Shown one piece after another: positions 11,333 through 22,795 of a DNA stretch of 64,000 bases (within the stretch, counting starts at the first letter, position 1; each line of letters starts with the position of its first letter). The notes below the pieces were generated by a model. That model was not told where the DNA came from. It saw only the letters and a list, made by a program, of their open reading frames with translations, and did no database searches. The position numbers and the translations under genes were made by a program. Location of the stretch: the NCBI GenBank assembly GCA_928212115.1, contig CAKMRJ010003334.1, forward strand, positions 30,397,667 through 30,461,666, given 5' to 3'. This DNA comes from Lactuca virosa. Lineage: Eukaryota > Streptophyta > Magnoliopsida > Asterales > Asteraceae.

Positions 11333-12918
11333 ATCTGTCACACCCCAAAACCGAAATGGCGGAAACGTTCTGGGGTGGAGGACGTCATTTGTAGCATCAC
11401 AACCAATGAATAATAGCAATCATAGAAACACAACCATTACGGTGAATACTTAAATAAAAATGTTTACATCAGTTTGAAACTTTGTCTGAAACTTGTTTGA
11501 ATTACATCAAATAGCTTTGTAAGGTATAAACATAAAACTCTTATTGCTCCAATTACTCAAAAATCCAGCAAGTACCTGTCTACTGATTTCCTGAGAATAC
11601 AAGCAGTTTAAAAATATCAGCATAAAGCTGGTGAGTTCATAAGCGGCATTTTGTAATGAAAACTTGTTGATGAGCTCGTAAAGGTGTTCGTATAGTTTCA
11701 AGAAAATCCGATATTTTCTTTAGTGAAAACGTAGTGTTTACAATTCTGTATAAAACCATGAATGTTCGTTACTGAAAACTATAGTGAAATACGAAAATAA
11801 TACTTCATGTGACTAGCTAATGCTAATCATGAGGCATAAGTATTTTGAACGTGAAACCATTGTATGATCGATTCTGTTTGAAAACCCTGGAAATTCTCCA
11901 GTTGTAGTGTGTATTAGTTCTATTTAGTAAAATAAAACGGCTGAAGAATGACAGTTTGTAAACCAAGAGTGATTTATACATATTTTGAGTCGTATAACCA
12001 TACTTGATATGACTAGAGACCTTTCCAACGTTCTTCAGGCGTCGAGTTAAATGACATTTGTCACCCTAGGCATGCCTGCCCAACTGTAGCTAGCAGTTCG
12101 GGTGTGGGATTGTCAGTCCAGAATAGATTTATTCACAAATCTCACGCTCTCCCTCCAGGAGACTCTGGTTATACTATGATAGGATTTATCCCTGTACACC
12201 TAAGGGTACAGTATTGAAGTAGCGCCTCACAGTATCGTACAATCTAGTTTACATGTAGTGTAGTAGCGTTCTACCATAGTGAAAATCCGTATGTATACCG
12301 TATGTAGTGATAATTACAGTTATGAATACCATGATAAAGTAGTGAGGTAAATTGTAAACTGTTTCTGTCTTAGTGCATATGTTTAGTAGTGAAAGTTTCT
12401 GTACTTGTTATGTTTATAAAATCCCAAACTATACCGATTATAGTTTGCATGTATAACGTAGTGAATAGCGAATCCGGAAAACTATGCAATTTTAGTGAAA
12501 ACGTCCCTTATGCTCAATACAGTACAAAAGGGTTAAAGTATGAGAATTGCATGAGTTTTGAAAACATTTATGTTTAGCTTGTAATTCCCCCTAAAAACAT
12601 TAAAAATACGGAAAATGTAGGGGTATGAACTCACCAGTAGTGGGCGATACGACTGAAAGATCGGTCTAGGATGCTAGGTGTCAAGTGAAGACTTGAGCAC
12701 ACACACGAATCCTAATTAGCATATAAGGACACATATATGAATAAGATTAGAGTTTATACAACTAATCATGAAAGGTAACACCCTATTTGGACTAGGTAAC
12801 TCTAAGATTGAAGGATATGAATCACATATGATTGCATACTAAGGGTGTACGGCCACTCAAAGGAGTTTACGGCCAAAATGGCATGACCAAGGGAGTTTAC
12901 GGCCAAGAGTTTACTGCC

Positions 12919-12944
12919 CATGAGTTTACGGCCGTAAACTCATG
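12919..12944. repeat. 26 bp perfect palindrome in the gypsy LTR
   Basis: CATGAGTTTACGG followed by its exact reverse complement. A longer, 28 bp version lies at 13339-13366 in the same LTR. Confidence 0.9.
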
Positions 12945-13338
12945 CTACTTTGTGCATATGGGTGTTTTAAAGGGCAAAAAGTATTGCAGAAGGGTTTTAG
13001 GTTCATGTCCAAGCCTTAGGAAGAGTTTAAGGTCCAAATGCACCACAAACTAGGGTTTACGGCCAAGGGAAATGCTCTTGGCCGTAAACACCTCATGTTC
13101 TTGGAAAAGCTTGATTTCAAGGCTAGCATTTTGAGTCTTAACTAGATAACAAGAATAGGGACGTTATACTTACGATTTGAAGGCAAAGGAGGGTGTTTTC
13201 GGACCAAAACACCTTAGTGTTCTTGATGTTCTTGAGAGAGCTTACGAGTTCCAAGCCTTAGAGATGGAAAGAGTGCAGAAAAATGGACCAAGCATCATAC
13301 TTATAGGTTGGAGTTTACGGCCATCATGAGTTTACTGC

Positions 13339-13366
13339 CCATGAGTTTACGGCCGTAAACTCATGG
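13339..13366. repeat. 28 bp perfect palindrome in the gypsy LTR
   Basis: CCATGAGTTTACGG followed by its exact reverse complement, immediately upstream (minus sense) of the putative TATA box. Confidence 0.9.
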
Positions 13367-13624
13367 TCCTGGCCGTAAACTCCTCATTTGAGGGTTTATG
13401 GCTTGATCAATGGTTTCGAACTTTAGTTGACCCATTCTAACACTTGGTCCCTTGATGTACTAAGCTTAAATTGCTCAAACAGACTTTAAATAGTGCTAAA
13501 AGTTAGCAGAAACAAATCTGACTTTGATTGAAGTGAATAGTTTGTACAAGATAGAAATTTCGGGTTGTCACATCATCCCCCCGTTAGAGGGAATTTCGTC
13601 CCGAAATTCAAGAATAGAGTACAA

Positions 13625-14936
13625 TCATGAACTTGGAAAGAGATGGGGGTACTTCTGCTTCATTGAATCCTCGCGCTCCCAAGTGAATTCAGGACCTCGC
13701 TTGGCATTCCAACGAACCTTCACTATCGGGATGCGACTCTGTTTCGTTCGTTTGACTTCCAGGTCCATGATTTCAACAGGTTCTTCCACGAAGTGTAATC
13801 CCTCGTCTAATTCGATCTCCTCGAGAGGAATCACAAGTGTCTCGTCGGACAGACACTTCTTCAGATTTGACACGTAGAAGACAGGATGGAACTTGTTGAG
13901 CTCTCGAGGTAACAGGAGTTTGTATGCTACGGGACCGATCCTAGCAAGGATCTCAAAGGGTCCAATGTACCTTGGGTTTAGCTTTCCACGTTTTCCGAAA
14001 CGTATCATGCCTTTCCAGGGTGAGACCTTCAGAAGGACGCGGTCACCAACCTGGAATTCCAAGGGTTTTCGTCTCTTATCGGCGTAGCTCTTTTGTCTAT
14101 CTCGTGAGGCTTTCAGTCGTTCTCGGATTTGCACGATCCTTTCAGTTGTCTCTCGAATGATTTCAGGACCAATGAGAGTGTTGTCAGGGACTTGACCCCT
14201 GGCTAGCTGCGTGTCACCCACCTCAGCCCAGCACAGAGGGGATCTGCACTTGCGGCCGTAGAGGGCTTCAAACGGCGCAACCTTGATACTGGTATAGTAG
14301 CTGTTGTTGTAGGAAAATTCAACCAAAGGAAGATGAGTGTCCCATGACGTGCCGAAGTCGATGACGCAGGCTCTCAACATGTCTTCCAATGTCTGAATTG
14401 TCCTCTCACTCTGTCCATCTGTCTGTGGATGATAAGCCGTGCTCATATCCAGCTGAGTTCCGAGAGCCTTCTGTAGTGATTGCCAAAATCTTGAGGTAAA
14501 CCTGCTATCTCGATCGGAGATAATGGATACAGGTACCCCATGGAGGCGAACTATTTCTCGAAGATATATCCGTGTGAGTCTCTCCATCTTGAAGTTTTCT
14601 TTGATTGGCAGGAAGTGAGCGGACTTCGTGTTCGGCCACGAAGGTTGCAATTTCCGCTTTCATGTTCGGCCACCAGTAGAGTTGTTTGAGATCCAGATAC
14701 ATTTTATCTGAACCTGGGTGAACGGAGTACCTCGTCTTGTGAGCTTTGTTCATGACAACTTCTCTGTAACCACCATACTTCGGGGCCTAGATACGGTCCA
14801 TGAAATAGTAAACTCCGTTTCCCTTGAGCTCTAAGTTCTTGTCCATTCATCACAATGATTCATTCGCCACGTTCTCTGGTTTCAAAGCTTCCATTTGAGC
14901 CTCTCTGAGTTGCGCGGACAAATGGGAACGGATGGT
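13625..14936 (-). pseudogene. gypsy integrase with C-terminal chromodomain (copy 2)
   Basis: From about 14845 down: the zinc-binding start (NKAHKTRYSVHPGSDKM), then the same deletion as in copy 1, then the integrase core with catalytic Asp in IISDRDSRF and Glu in GQSERTIQ at D-x35-E spacing. After it come the GPFEILARIG barrel and a chromodomain-like tail with VKVRWNAKRGPEFTWE near the C-terminus (about 13625-13840). The chromodomain places the element in the chromovirus branch, probably Tekay-like. The first catalytic Asp is lost in the deletion, so it is inactive. Confidence 0.88.
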
Positions 14937-14941
14937 CATTG
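14937..14941. repeat. 5 bp target-site duplication of element B (partner 22796-22800)
   Basis: CATTG on both sides. Copy 1 has the uninterrupted sequence GGTCATTGTTAGTG at about 498-511, a natural empty site. Confidence 0.95.
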
Positions 14942-15705
14942 TGATGGGTTTTGAGCATTCTAACACTTCCTAAGTGTACATGCAACCCTAATAACCTTGG
15001 ATCTATGTTTGTCTAATAATCATGCAAAGTTGAATTCCAAGGTTATATTCCTATCTAGCATACATGGGGAACATTTTTAACTTGAATGAAAGATAGAATA
15101 ACTTACCTTGTTGTTGATTATGATCCTTGAAACCTTGTGAGCCTAGCACCCCAAGTGTGATGCCTCAAATGCTTCACACAACACCAAATGCAAAGGAGTA
15201 AACTTTGAGAGAATCTTACACTTGCAAAATCGGCTCTAGCCCTCTTGTTTCTTAGTGTGTAGCCTATTTTGGTGGAGAATGGGTTTCTTATATAGTGTTG
15301 ACACATCTAGGGTTACACCATGTAAACCCTAATGTGTCATGACTCTTCATTTCCATGACCCATGGGTTTGTAACTCCCATGGAGCATCCTATGGGTGGAA
15401 CCCAACTTGATAATCCATGGAGTCTCTTAGCCCACTATATAAGATATGGAAGATTTACATAATCTACCCATATATTTAATTAGTTATCTTTTGATCACTT
15501 AATTAATTCTAAATTAATTCTTGATCAAACTAATTAAATAATATTATTAATATATTAGAACTTATAATATATTAATAAACCATAAGTGTTATTTCTCTCA
15601 TTTTAGTTTATCCAATTGCATGGTGCCATGCAACCCAAATGGACCATGCCGGGTCAGGCAAATACATACCAGAAATAGTTATGGACTTAGACACCATATC
15701 CAACA
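14942..15705 (-). repeat. Element B 3' LTR
   Basis: On the minus strand TGTTGGATATGG to AAAACCCATCA. The polypurine tract lies at 15706-15716. Confidence 0.94.
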
Positions 15706-16589
15706 GTCTCCCACTTGGATAAGTCTAATAACTATAACTGCAATACTTCAGGAACCGATCGGCAATCGTAGCTCTTTCAAGGTCTCTCGAAACTGAGAAG
15801 ATGATGATACGCCATTTAAGATAAGTGAGCATATAATCCTTTGTTCTAGATATCAGCCGGACAAATACATGGAATAATGTCTTACTTTGTGTCCAGCAGT
15901 TTGTTTCCCGATTTCCGATTTGTTTGACATAGAACTCAATTGAACACATCAACTTAGTTCTGACCGGGCCCGGTACATAGGTCAAAACAAAATCATCGAG
16001 GGGCCCAGATATCAGCTTCTAATCCAAGAAGGAACAGATAAACTTTGACTCATATGTTTGTTCTACTACTCATTGAATTATACACAAGAGCACGTTTTAT
16101 AACATCGAGTTACCAATGCGTTTTCATACAATCAATGCATAACCAACTCATAAGTAACAAATCATATCTCTAGGTTTGAAGACTTATATGATATTACCGT
16201 CTCACGATCACTCGAGATAAATTCCATGAAGTGATTCCAGTGAGCGTGGGTTGAGTCCAATGCTCAGAACTTATGAGCCCTCATGAGTGTTGTAGCCATG
16301 TAAAACAACTTAGACCTCTGCAACCAATCATGACAGTGTTGATTCATACCTACTTCCGACATATGACCGACTGTGGAGGTTCGAATAATATGATATACCA
16401 AACATAATTATTCTGGAAGTCAAAACATGCAAAAGAAATATAGTAAACGATCGACAAGAGATAGCAACACTTTACTCATAAATAAAACACCTTTTATTCA
16501 TCATCTAATGTCAATTACACTTTACAAATTTCAAGGTTATCTAACTACTAAATCTAATATCATCCTTCAGCCCTATGCTCCGAGCATGC

Positions 16590-19500
16590 TGGAGATGCTT
16601 AACCCGAGTCAGTCCCTTCGTGAGCGGATCTGCTGGATTCTCATCCGATGATACCCTCTTTGCCACGAGGAGTCCTTCTTCTATTCGATGTCTGATGAAA
16701 TGGTATTTTCTGTCGATGTGTCTGGATCTCCTGTGATCCCTTTGGTTCCTTGGCTAAGGCAACTGCACTTTCACTATCACAGAAAATTTCCATTGGCTCT
16801 TTAATAGCTGGTACAACTCCAAGGTCTCCAATGAAGTTCTTCAGCCATATCGCCTCCTTTGCTGCCTCGCTAGCTGTTATATACTCTGATTCGCAACTTG
16901 AATCAGCCAATGTCTCTTGCTTGGAACTCTTCCAAGAAATTGCTCCTCCATTTAAGGTAAAGACTCAGCCTGACTGAGAGCGGAAATTATCCCTATCAGT
17001 CTGAAAGCTAGCATCACTATACCCTACAACTCTCAAGTCTTCACTCCCACCGAGGGTAAGGACCCAGTCCTTAGTCCTCCGTAGGTACTTGAGGATATTC
17101 TTTACCGCAGTCCAGTGTGCCTTTCCAGGGTTCCCCTGATACCTGCTAACCATGCTCAAAGCAAAGGCTACATCAGGTCGAGTACACGTCATAGCATACA
17201 TGATCGATCCTACAGCCGAAGCATAAGGTATTCGACTCATTTCTGCTATCTCAGCCTCAGTACTAGGGCTTTGTGTCTTACTCAATCTGGCGTTACTCTG
17301 GATGGGTAACTCTCCTTTCTTGGAGTCCTACATGTCGAATCTCTTCAGCACCTTATCCAAGTAGGTACTCTGACTAAGTCCAATTAGTCTTTTACTCCGG
17401 TCTCTCAAGATCCTTATCCCTAGAATATAGGCAGCTTCTCCTAGGTCCTTCATAGAGAAACACTTCCCAAGCCAGGACTTAACTTCCTGCAGAGTTGGGA
17501 TGTCATTTCCTATGAGTAGTATGTCATCCACATACAATACCAAAAAGCTAACTATACTCCCACTAGCCTTGACATATACACAAGATTCATCTTCACTCCT
17601 AGAAAAGCCAAATTCTTTGACTTTCTCATCAAAGCAAAGATTCCATCTGCGAGGTGCTTGCTTTAACCCATAAATGGATTTCTCAAGCTTACACACTTTA
17701 TTAGGGTACTCTGTATTGACAAAACCCTCTGGCTGACTCATGTAAACATCCTCAGCCAACTTTCCATTAAGGAAAGCGGTTTTGACATCCATTTGCCATA
17801 TTTCATAGTCATGAAATGCAGCTATGGCTAACAGAACCCTAATAGACTTAATCTTGGCCACTGGAGAAAAGGTCTCATCATAATCAACTCCCGGAGTTTG
17901 TGAGAAACTCTTTGCAACCATTCGTGCCTTATAAGTGTGTATATTACCATCCATGTCGGTCTTCTTCTTGAAGATCCATTTGCACCCTATAGTCTTACGA
18001 CTTGGTACATTCTCAACCAAGTTCCAAACTTGATTGTCATACATGGACTGTATCTCGCTGTCCATTGCCTCTTTCCACTTGGCTGACTCAGGGCCTGCCA
18101 TGGCTTCCGCGTAACTGTTAGGTTCATCCAGACCTATCAGTGTCTCATCACTGATAAGTGTATCACCTTCCGCAGTAATATGGAATCCATAGTAATGCTC
18201 AGGTGCATTCCTAACCCTTGTGGAACGCCTCAGAGGTACAGACTTGTCAATTGGCTCAACAGGAGTTTCCTCCTCAAGTTGAGTGCTAGGGTTTGAAGTT
18301 CCTTCACCACTTGACTCTTGAATTTCTTCAAGGTCAACTTGCCTCCCACTGTCTCCTTGGCTTATGAACTCTCTCTCTCGAAAGAAAGCCCTCCTAGCTA
18401 CAAAGACCACATTCTCACTAGGTCTGTAGAAGAGGTAACCAAAGGATTTCTGTGGGTAGCCGATGAAAATACACCTCTCACTTCGAGGTTCGAGCTTATC
18501 ATGAGTCTCGCGTCTCACGAAAGCCTCGCAACCCCAAATCTTAATGTGGTCTAGTTTGGGTACTTTACCAGTCCACATCTCATGAGGAGTTTTGGCAACT
18601 TTCTTTGTGGGAACTAGATTAAGGATATGGGCGGCAGTCTCTAAGGCATACCCCCAAAATGAGATTGGTAGCGAAGCTCGACTCATCATGGAACGAACCA
18701 TATCCCACAAGGTTCGATTACGCCTCTCAGCTACACCATTCAACTGCGGTGTCCTGGGAGGTGTCAATTGTGAGACAATCCCACATTCCCTAAGATAGTC
18801 GATGAACTCTGAACTAAGATACTCACCACCTCGATCGGATCGAAGCATCTTAATGTTCCTGCCCAATTGATTCTCGACTTCCTGTTTAAACTTTTTAAAC
18901 CTCTCAAAAGTCTCTGACTTATGCTTGATTAAGTAGACATATCCATATCTACTGTAATCATCAGTAAAAGTCAAATAATAACGATTAGCATCCCTTGTGG
19001 CATGTTTGAAGGGCCCACACACATCCGTGTGTATAAGATCCAACAAACCTTCACCCCTCTCACAAGAACCTGTAAAGGGTGACTTTGTCATTTTTCCAAG
19101 TAAGCATGATTTGCAACTATCATCTGACTTTAGGTCAAATGACTCCAATACTCCATCCTTTTGGAGTTGGCCTATGCGTTTCTTGCTTATATGTCCAAGA
19201 CGACAATGCCATAATGATGCTTTATCCAAGTTATTATCATTAACAGAATCAATACACAATACATTATTTCCTAAGTTATCAACCACAGATACAGTTTCAT
19301 ACACACCATCACAAGGTAATGCTTTAAAATAAAGAACATTATTAAAGAAAGCATTAATCGAACCAACTTCTTTATCAAATGAAAAGGTGAAACCTTGTTT
19401 ATACAATGCATGAAAGGAAATAATATTTCTTGCCATTTCTGGCGAATAACAACATTTATTCAAATCTAAACTAAACCCACTACTTAGCGATAAAGTATAA

Positions 19501-19640
19501 ACTCCAATCTTGGTGACAGGTAAAGCTTTCCTATTCCCCATGATTAAGTTTATTCTTCCATGCTCCACATTCTCACTTCTTCTTAGTCCTGCAAATCAGA
19601 ACAGATATGAATACCACAACCGGTATCAAGGACCCAAGAG
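16590..19640 (-). pseudogene. copia pol of element B (protease, integrase, RT, RNase H)
   Basis: The protease motif WVLDTGCGIHICSDLQ near 19610 is followed by a frameshift. From 19568 to 17328 a 746-codon frame holds the GAG-pre-integrase finger (HCRLGH...CKSCLLGK), the integrase (Asp in HTDVCGP, Asp in RSDRGGEYLS, Glu in GVAERRNRT), and the RT (KWIFKKKTDMDG, QMDVKTAFLNG, YVDDILLIGND). A stop replaces Glu near 17327; RNase H continues in 17285-16910 and on to 16641 (YSDASF, SSCESEYITASEA), with a TGG to TGA change near 16977. The domain order and integrase before RT are diagnostic for copia. Lineage is Tork/Angela-like at a guess. Confidence 0.9.
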
Positions 19641-19749
19641 TTAGAATGGGGTGAGTTATTAGATAAGATAGTGTAAATACCTGCATGTTTGGGTTTAACT
19701 TTCCCATCCTTCACATCTTGCTGGTACTTTGGGCAGTTCCGTTTCCAAT

Positions 19750-20585
19750 GTGACTTTTCATGGCAATAGAAGCATTCAGCCTCTTTAGGGTCAGAAGAAG
19801 GAGTGACAAAACCTTTCTTGGTTCCACTTGAAGAAGAGCCATCAAGGGTCCTAGCCTTGGTACCCTTCGAAGAGCTCTTTTCTCTTCTTCCCTCTACCTT
19901 TCCCGATTGCCAAAACCGGGGCGAAGTTTAGAGTAGGAGTGTTAACAACCGACTTACCCTTAAGACCTGTTTATGCGGTCTTGAGGAGACCCTGAAGTTT
20001 GCTGAGTGTGACCTCTTCCTTATTCATGTGATATGTCATGCAGAATTGATCATAGCACGATGGTAAGGAGTGCAAAATGATATCTATTGCAAGCTCCTCA
20101 GGGAAGTTCACATTAAGCTTCAGCAACCGATCCACATACCTTTGCATTTTCTGCATGTGGCTCGTGACGGATTCCCCGTCCTTCATCATGGTTGTTATGA
20201 TAGAGCATATGATTTCATACCTCTCTTGTCGTGCACTTTGATGGTATCTTTCCATCAGATCTTGGTGCATTTCAAAAGGGTAGAAGTCCTCATAGGACTT
20301 TTGGAGTTCCGCTGTCATGGTGGCCAACATGATGCATGCCACTTTTGTAGCATCCCTTTCATGTGCCCGGGAGTCAGCGATCTCCTGGGGAGTTGCAGTG
20401 GTCTCATCAATCTCCTTAAGCTCCTTGTCAAGGACATATTCTTTGTCCTCGTAGCGGGTAATCATCCTGATGTTTCTGATCTATTCATTGAAGTTGGATC
20501 CATCAAAAGTGACTTTCCCACACAAGTTCATAAGGGTAAAGGAGCCATTAGGATTAGAGCCAGAAGCAGCATTGTTTGAAGACAT
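19750..20585 (-). pseudogene. copia gag of element B
   Basis: The frame opens near 20585 (MSSNNAASGSNPNG). A TAG at 20481-20483 replaces the Trp of the conserved DGSNFNxWxRN motif; this interrupts gag near residue 35. The rest reads as copia-type gag (KVACIMLATM, LMERYHQSARQERYE, VTSHMQKMQRYVDRL). A second stop near 19970 falls at LLKTA. A CCHC knuckle follows near 19770 (CFYCHEKSHWKRNC). Counterpart of the intact gag in element C. Confidence 0.85.
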
Positions 20586-22030
20586 CTGAAAGAAGAGAAC
20601 AACATTAGTTTAGATATTAAGAGAGTCCTTAATAAAACACCCAAATGTAATATTAAGGCTAGGATCCAATCACAATATATTATAACTTAGAAGAGGTATG
20701 CCGTAATCCAAGCTATAACATATTTGAAAGGTAGGTGAATGACGATTCACCAATTTCCACCATGAAAAACGAAATATAGATATTAGGTTTTTAATTGGTT
20801 CTTAGAAATTCCTAGATTCTTTTGAGATTCAATGAACTTTTCAAAGGCATGTTTCAATCTCGAGTGTGGCCTCCAAGTTTTGTGACTGGGATACCGAGGA
20901 TCACAAAACGAGGTGTGAAGTAACCATGCAAATCACTTGGTACACTCAATGTTTATTACTCAATCGATGTGTCGGTTAACCACACGAGCTCCACCGACCT
21001 ATAATAAACTTTAAGTCACCCTTTACCTACCTTGTTAAGTCCAAGTTAGTGTGCCGGTTAACCACACGAGCTCCACTAACGACTTAAACAAAGTGTAAAG
21101 TGTAATTTCATGGATTAGCACCTTATTCACATTTTCCTAAAGTAACTAAGATTGGGAATTTAATAAAAGCATTTAGTTACTTTATAATATTCATCATATT
21201 TTTAATGAGAATTTATAAGTCCTTGTCCTACCCATTCGGCTAACGACCCTCCACCGATCAAGGAAGCGGTGGGTGAGAGTGGACACCCATTAAGTTGCCA
21301 TTTTATAGGCAACAACCTTATACCCCCCTTATAGACCGGCTTCGTGAATGAGGCGTACTAGCGGTAAGACGATTTGACGTTATACATATATATATTAGTA
21401 ACTTATAATATTATAAAGTATAAGGGTTGAATTTTAACTTTTAAAATTCTAAGGGTTGGAACTAAAGTTTTAATCAAGACTTTACATGTTCCACAACTTG
21501 AGGGCAAGTTTTGTAAACTTCCAAAACTTTTCATTTCTTATAACTTATGAATTAATTGAGTAATAAAAATGAAGACTCTTCATTTTTATAACTCTTGTGT
21601 TCTTTTAATGGCTTTAATAAAAGTGAGACTTTTGGTTTTCCATAACTTGAGGACAAGTTATGGACTCCATTAAAACACATTATGATCATGAATTAAACTA
21701 CCATGAAGGTTACAAACAATTCCTATGATCATCTAATCTTCATAAGTTCAAGAACATGAATATGAACACTTTCAAGAATCAAAAATTACACTTAAAAAAA
21801 ACTTGTAATTTTAATAATTGCCATTGTAAATGGATTAGCATAAACATTACACCATCTAAAACAAGCTTTAAAACATCAAAACAGTTTAGGGTAATGTTTC
21901 TAGTCCATTTTCAGCAACAAATGTGCAAACTTTCATTCGAGCAGAAAACAGAAAAACGATTTTTTTTTCAAGCTGTTTGCACACAAAAAAAAAAAAAAAA
22001 AAAAACAAACGAACCTGGCTCTAATACCAC
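20586..22030 (-). other. Element B 5' leader with hairpins and primer site
   Basis: On the minus strand: primer site TGGTATTAGAGCC (one base off the usual TGGTATCAGAGCC) at about 22017-22029, a 21 bp A run near 21985, ACTTG-CCCT/TCCT hairpins at 21640-21663 and 21491-21515, HP1 at 21035-21087, HP2 at 20964-20997, HP3 near 20879-20908 and HP4 at 20734-20751. There is no coding potential beyond short ORFs. Confidence 0.8.
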
Positions 22031-22795
22031 TGATGGGTTTTGAGCATTCTAACACTTCCTAAGTGTACATGCAACCCTAATAACCTTGGATCTATGTTTG
22101 TCTAATAATCATGCAAAGTTGAATTCCAAGGTTATATTCCTATCTAGCATACATGGGGAACATTTTTAACTTGAATGAAAGATAGAATAACTTACCTTGT
22201 TGTTGATTATGATCCTTGAAACCTTGTGAGCCTAGCACCCCAAGTGTGATGCCTCAAATGCTTCACACAACACCAAATGCAAAGGAGTAAACTTTAAGAG
22301 AATCTTACACTTGTAAAATCGGCTCTAGCCCTCTTGTTTCTTAGTGTGTAGCCTATTTTGGTGGAGAATGGGTTTCTTATATAGTGTTGACACATCTAGG
22401 GTTACACCATGTAAACCCTAATGTGTCATGACTCTTCATTTCCATGACCCATGGGTTTGTAACTCCCATGGAACATCCTATGGGTGGAACCCAACTTGAT
22501 AATCCATGGAGCCTCTTAGCCCACTATATAAGATATGGAAGATTTACATAATCTACCCATATATTTAATTAGTTATCTTTTGATCACTTAATTAATTCTA
22601 AATTAATTCTTGATCAAACTAATTAAATAATATTATTAATATATTAGAACTTATAATATATTAATAAACCATAAGTGTTATTTCTCTCATTTTAGTTTAT
22701 CCAATTGCATGGTGCCATGCAACCCAAATGGACCATGCCGGGTCGGGTCAAGTACATACCAGAAATAGTTATGGACTTAGACACCTTATCCAACA
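22031..22795 (-). repeat. Element B 5' LTR
   Basis: On the minus strand TGTTGGATAAGG to AAAACCCATCA, followed by the primer site. Confidence 0.94.

Larger units (their letters stand above)
1..11335 (-). mobile_element. Ty3/gypsy chromovirus-type internal region, copy 1 (runs off the left edge, split by element A)
   Basis: Reading the minus strand from 11335 to 1 the order is primer site, leader, gag, protease, RT, RNase H, and the integrase start, the usual gypsy order. Element A with its 5 bp duplication (1374-1378 and 8569-8573) interrupts the RT; without it, the RT reads on from 8574 to 1373. The 5' LTR is 11336-13572. The integrase continues past base 1. Lesions include a nonsense codon just before element A, another near 1080, a nonsense codon near 725 in RNase H, and a large integrase deletion near 190. 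The last two are also present in copy 2. Confidence 0.9.
11336..13572 (-). repeat. Long gypsy LTR shared by copy 1 (as 5' LTR) and copy 2 (as 3' LTR)
   Basis: 2237 bp. On the minus strand it begins TGTGACAACCCG just after a polypurine tract (AACGGGGGGATGA, copy 2 side) and ends GGGGTGTGACA just before the copy 1 primer site. A TATA-like CTATAAGTA lies near 13299-13313. GTTTACGGCC/GGCCGTAAAC words cluster at 12845-13090 and 13310-13405. A donor-like CTG|GTGAGTT near 12640 and acceptor-like TTGTATTCTCAG near 11590 bracket the downstream half. Confidence 0.87.
14942..22795 (-). mobile_element. Element B: Ty1/copia LTR retrotransposon with broken gag-pol
   Basis: 7854 bp. LTRs 14942-15705 (764 bp) and 22031-22795 (765 bp) differ at about nine sites by eye. 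On the minus strand it has a primer site TGGTATTAGAGCC after the LTR at 22031, a hairpin-rich leader, gag (about 20585-19750), pol (about 19640-16600), a trailer and polypurine tract AAGTGGGAGAC before 15705. Several nonsense changes and a frameshift make it non-autonomous now. Confidence 0.94.
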
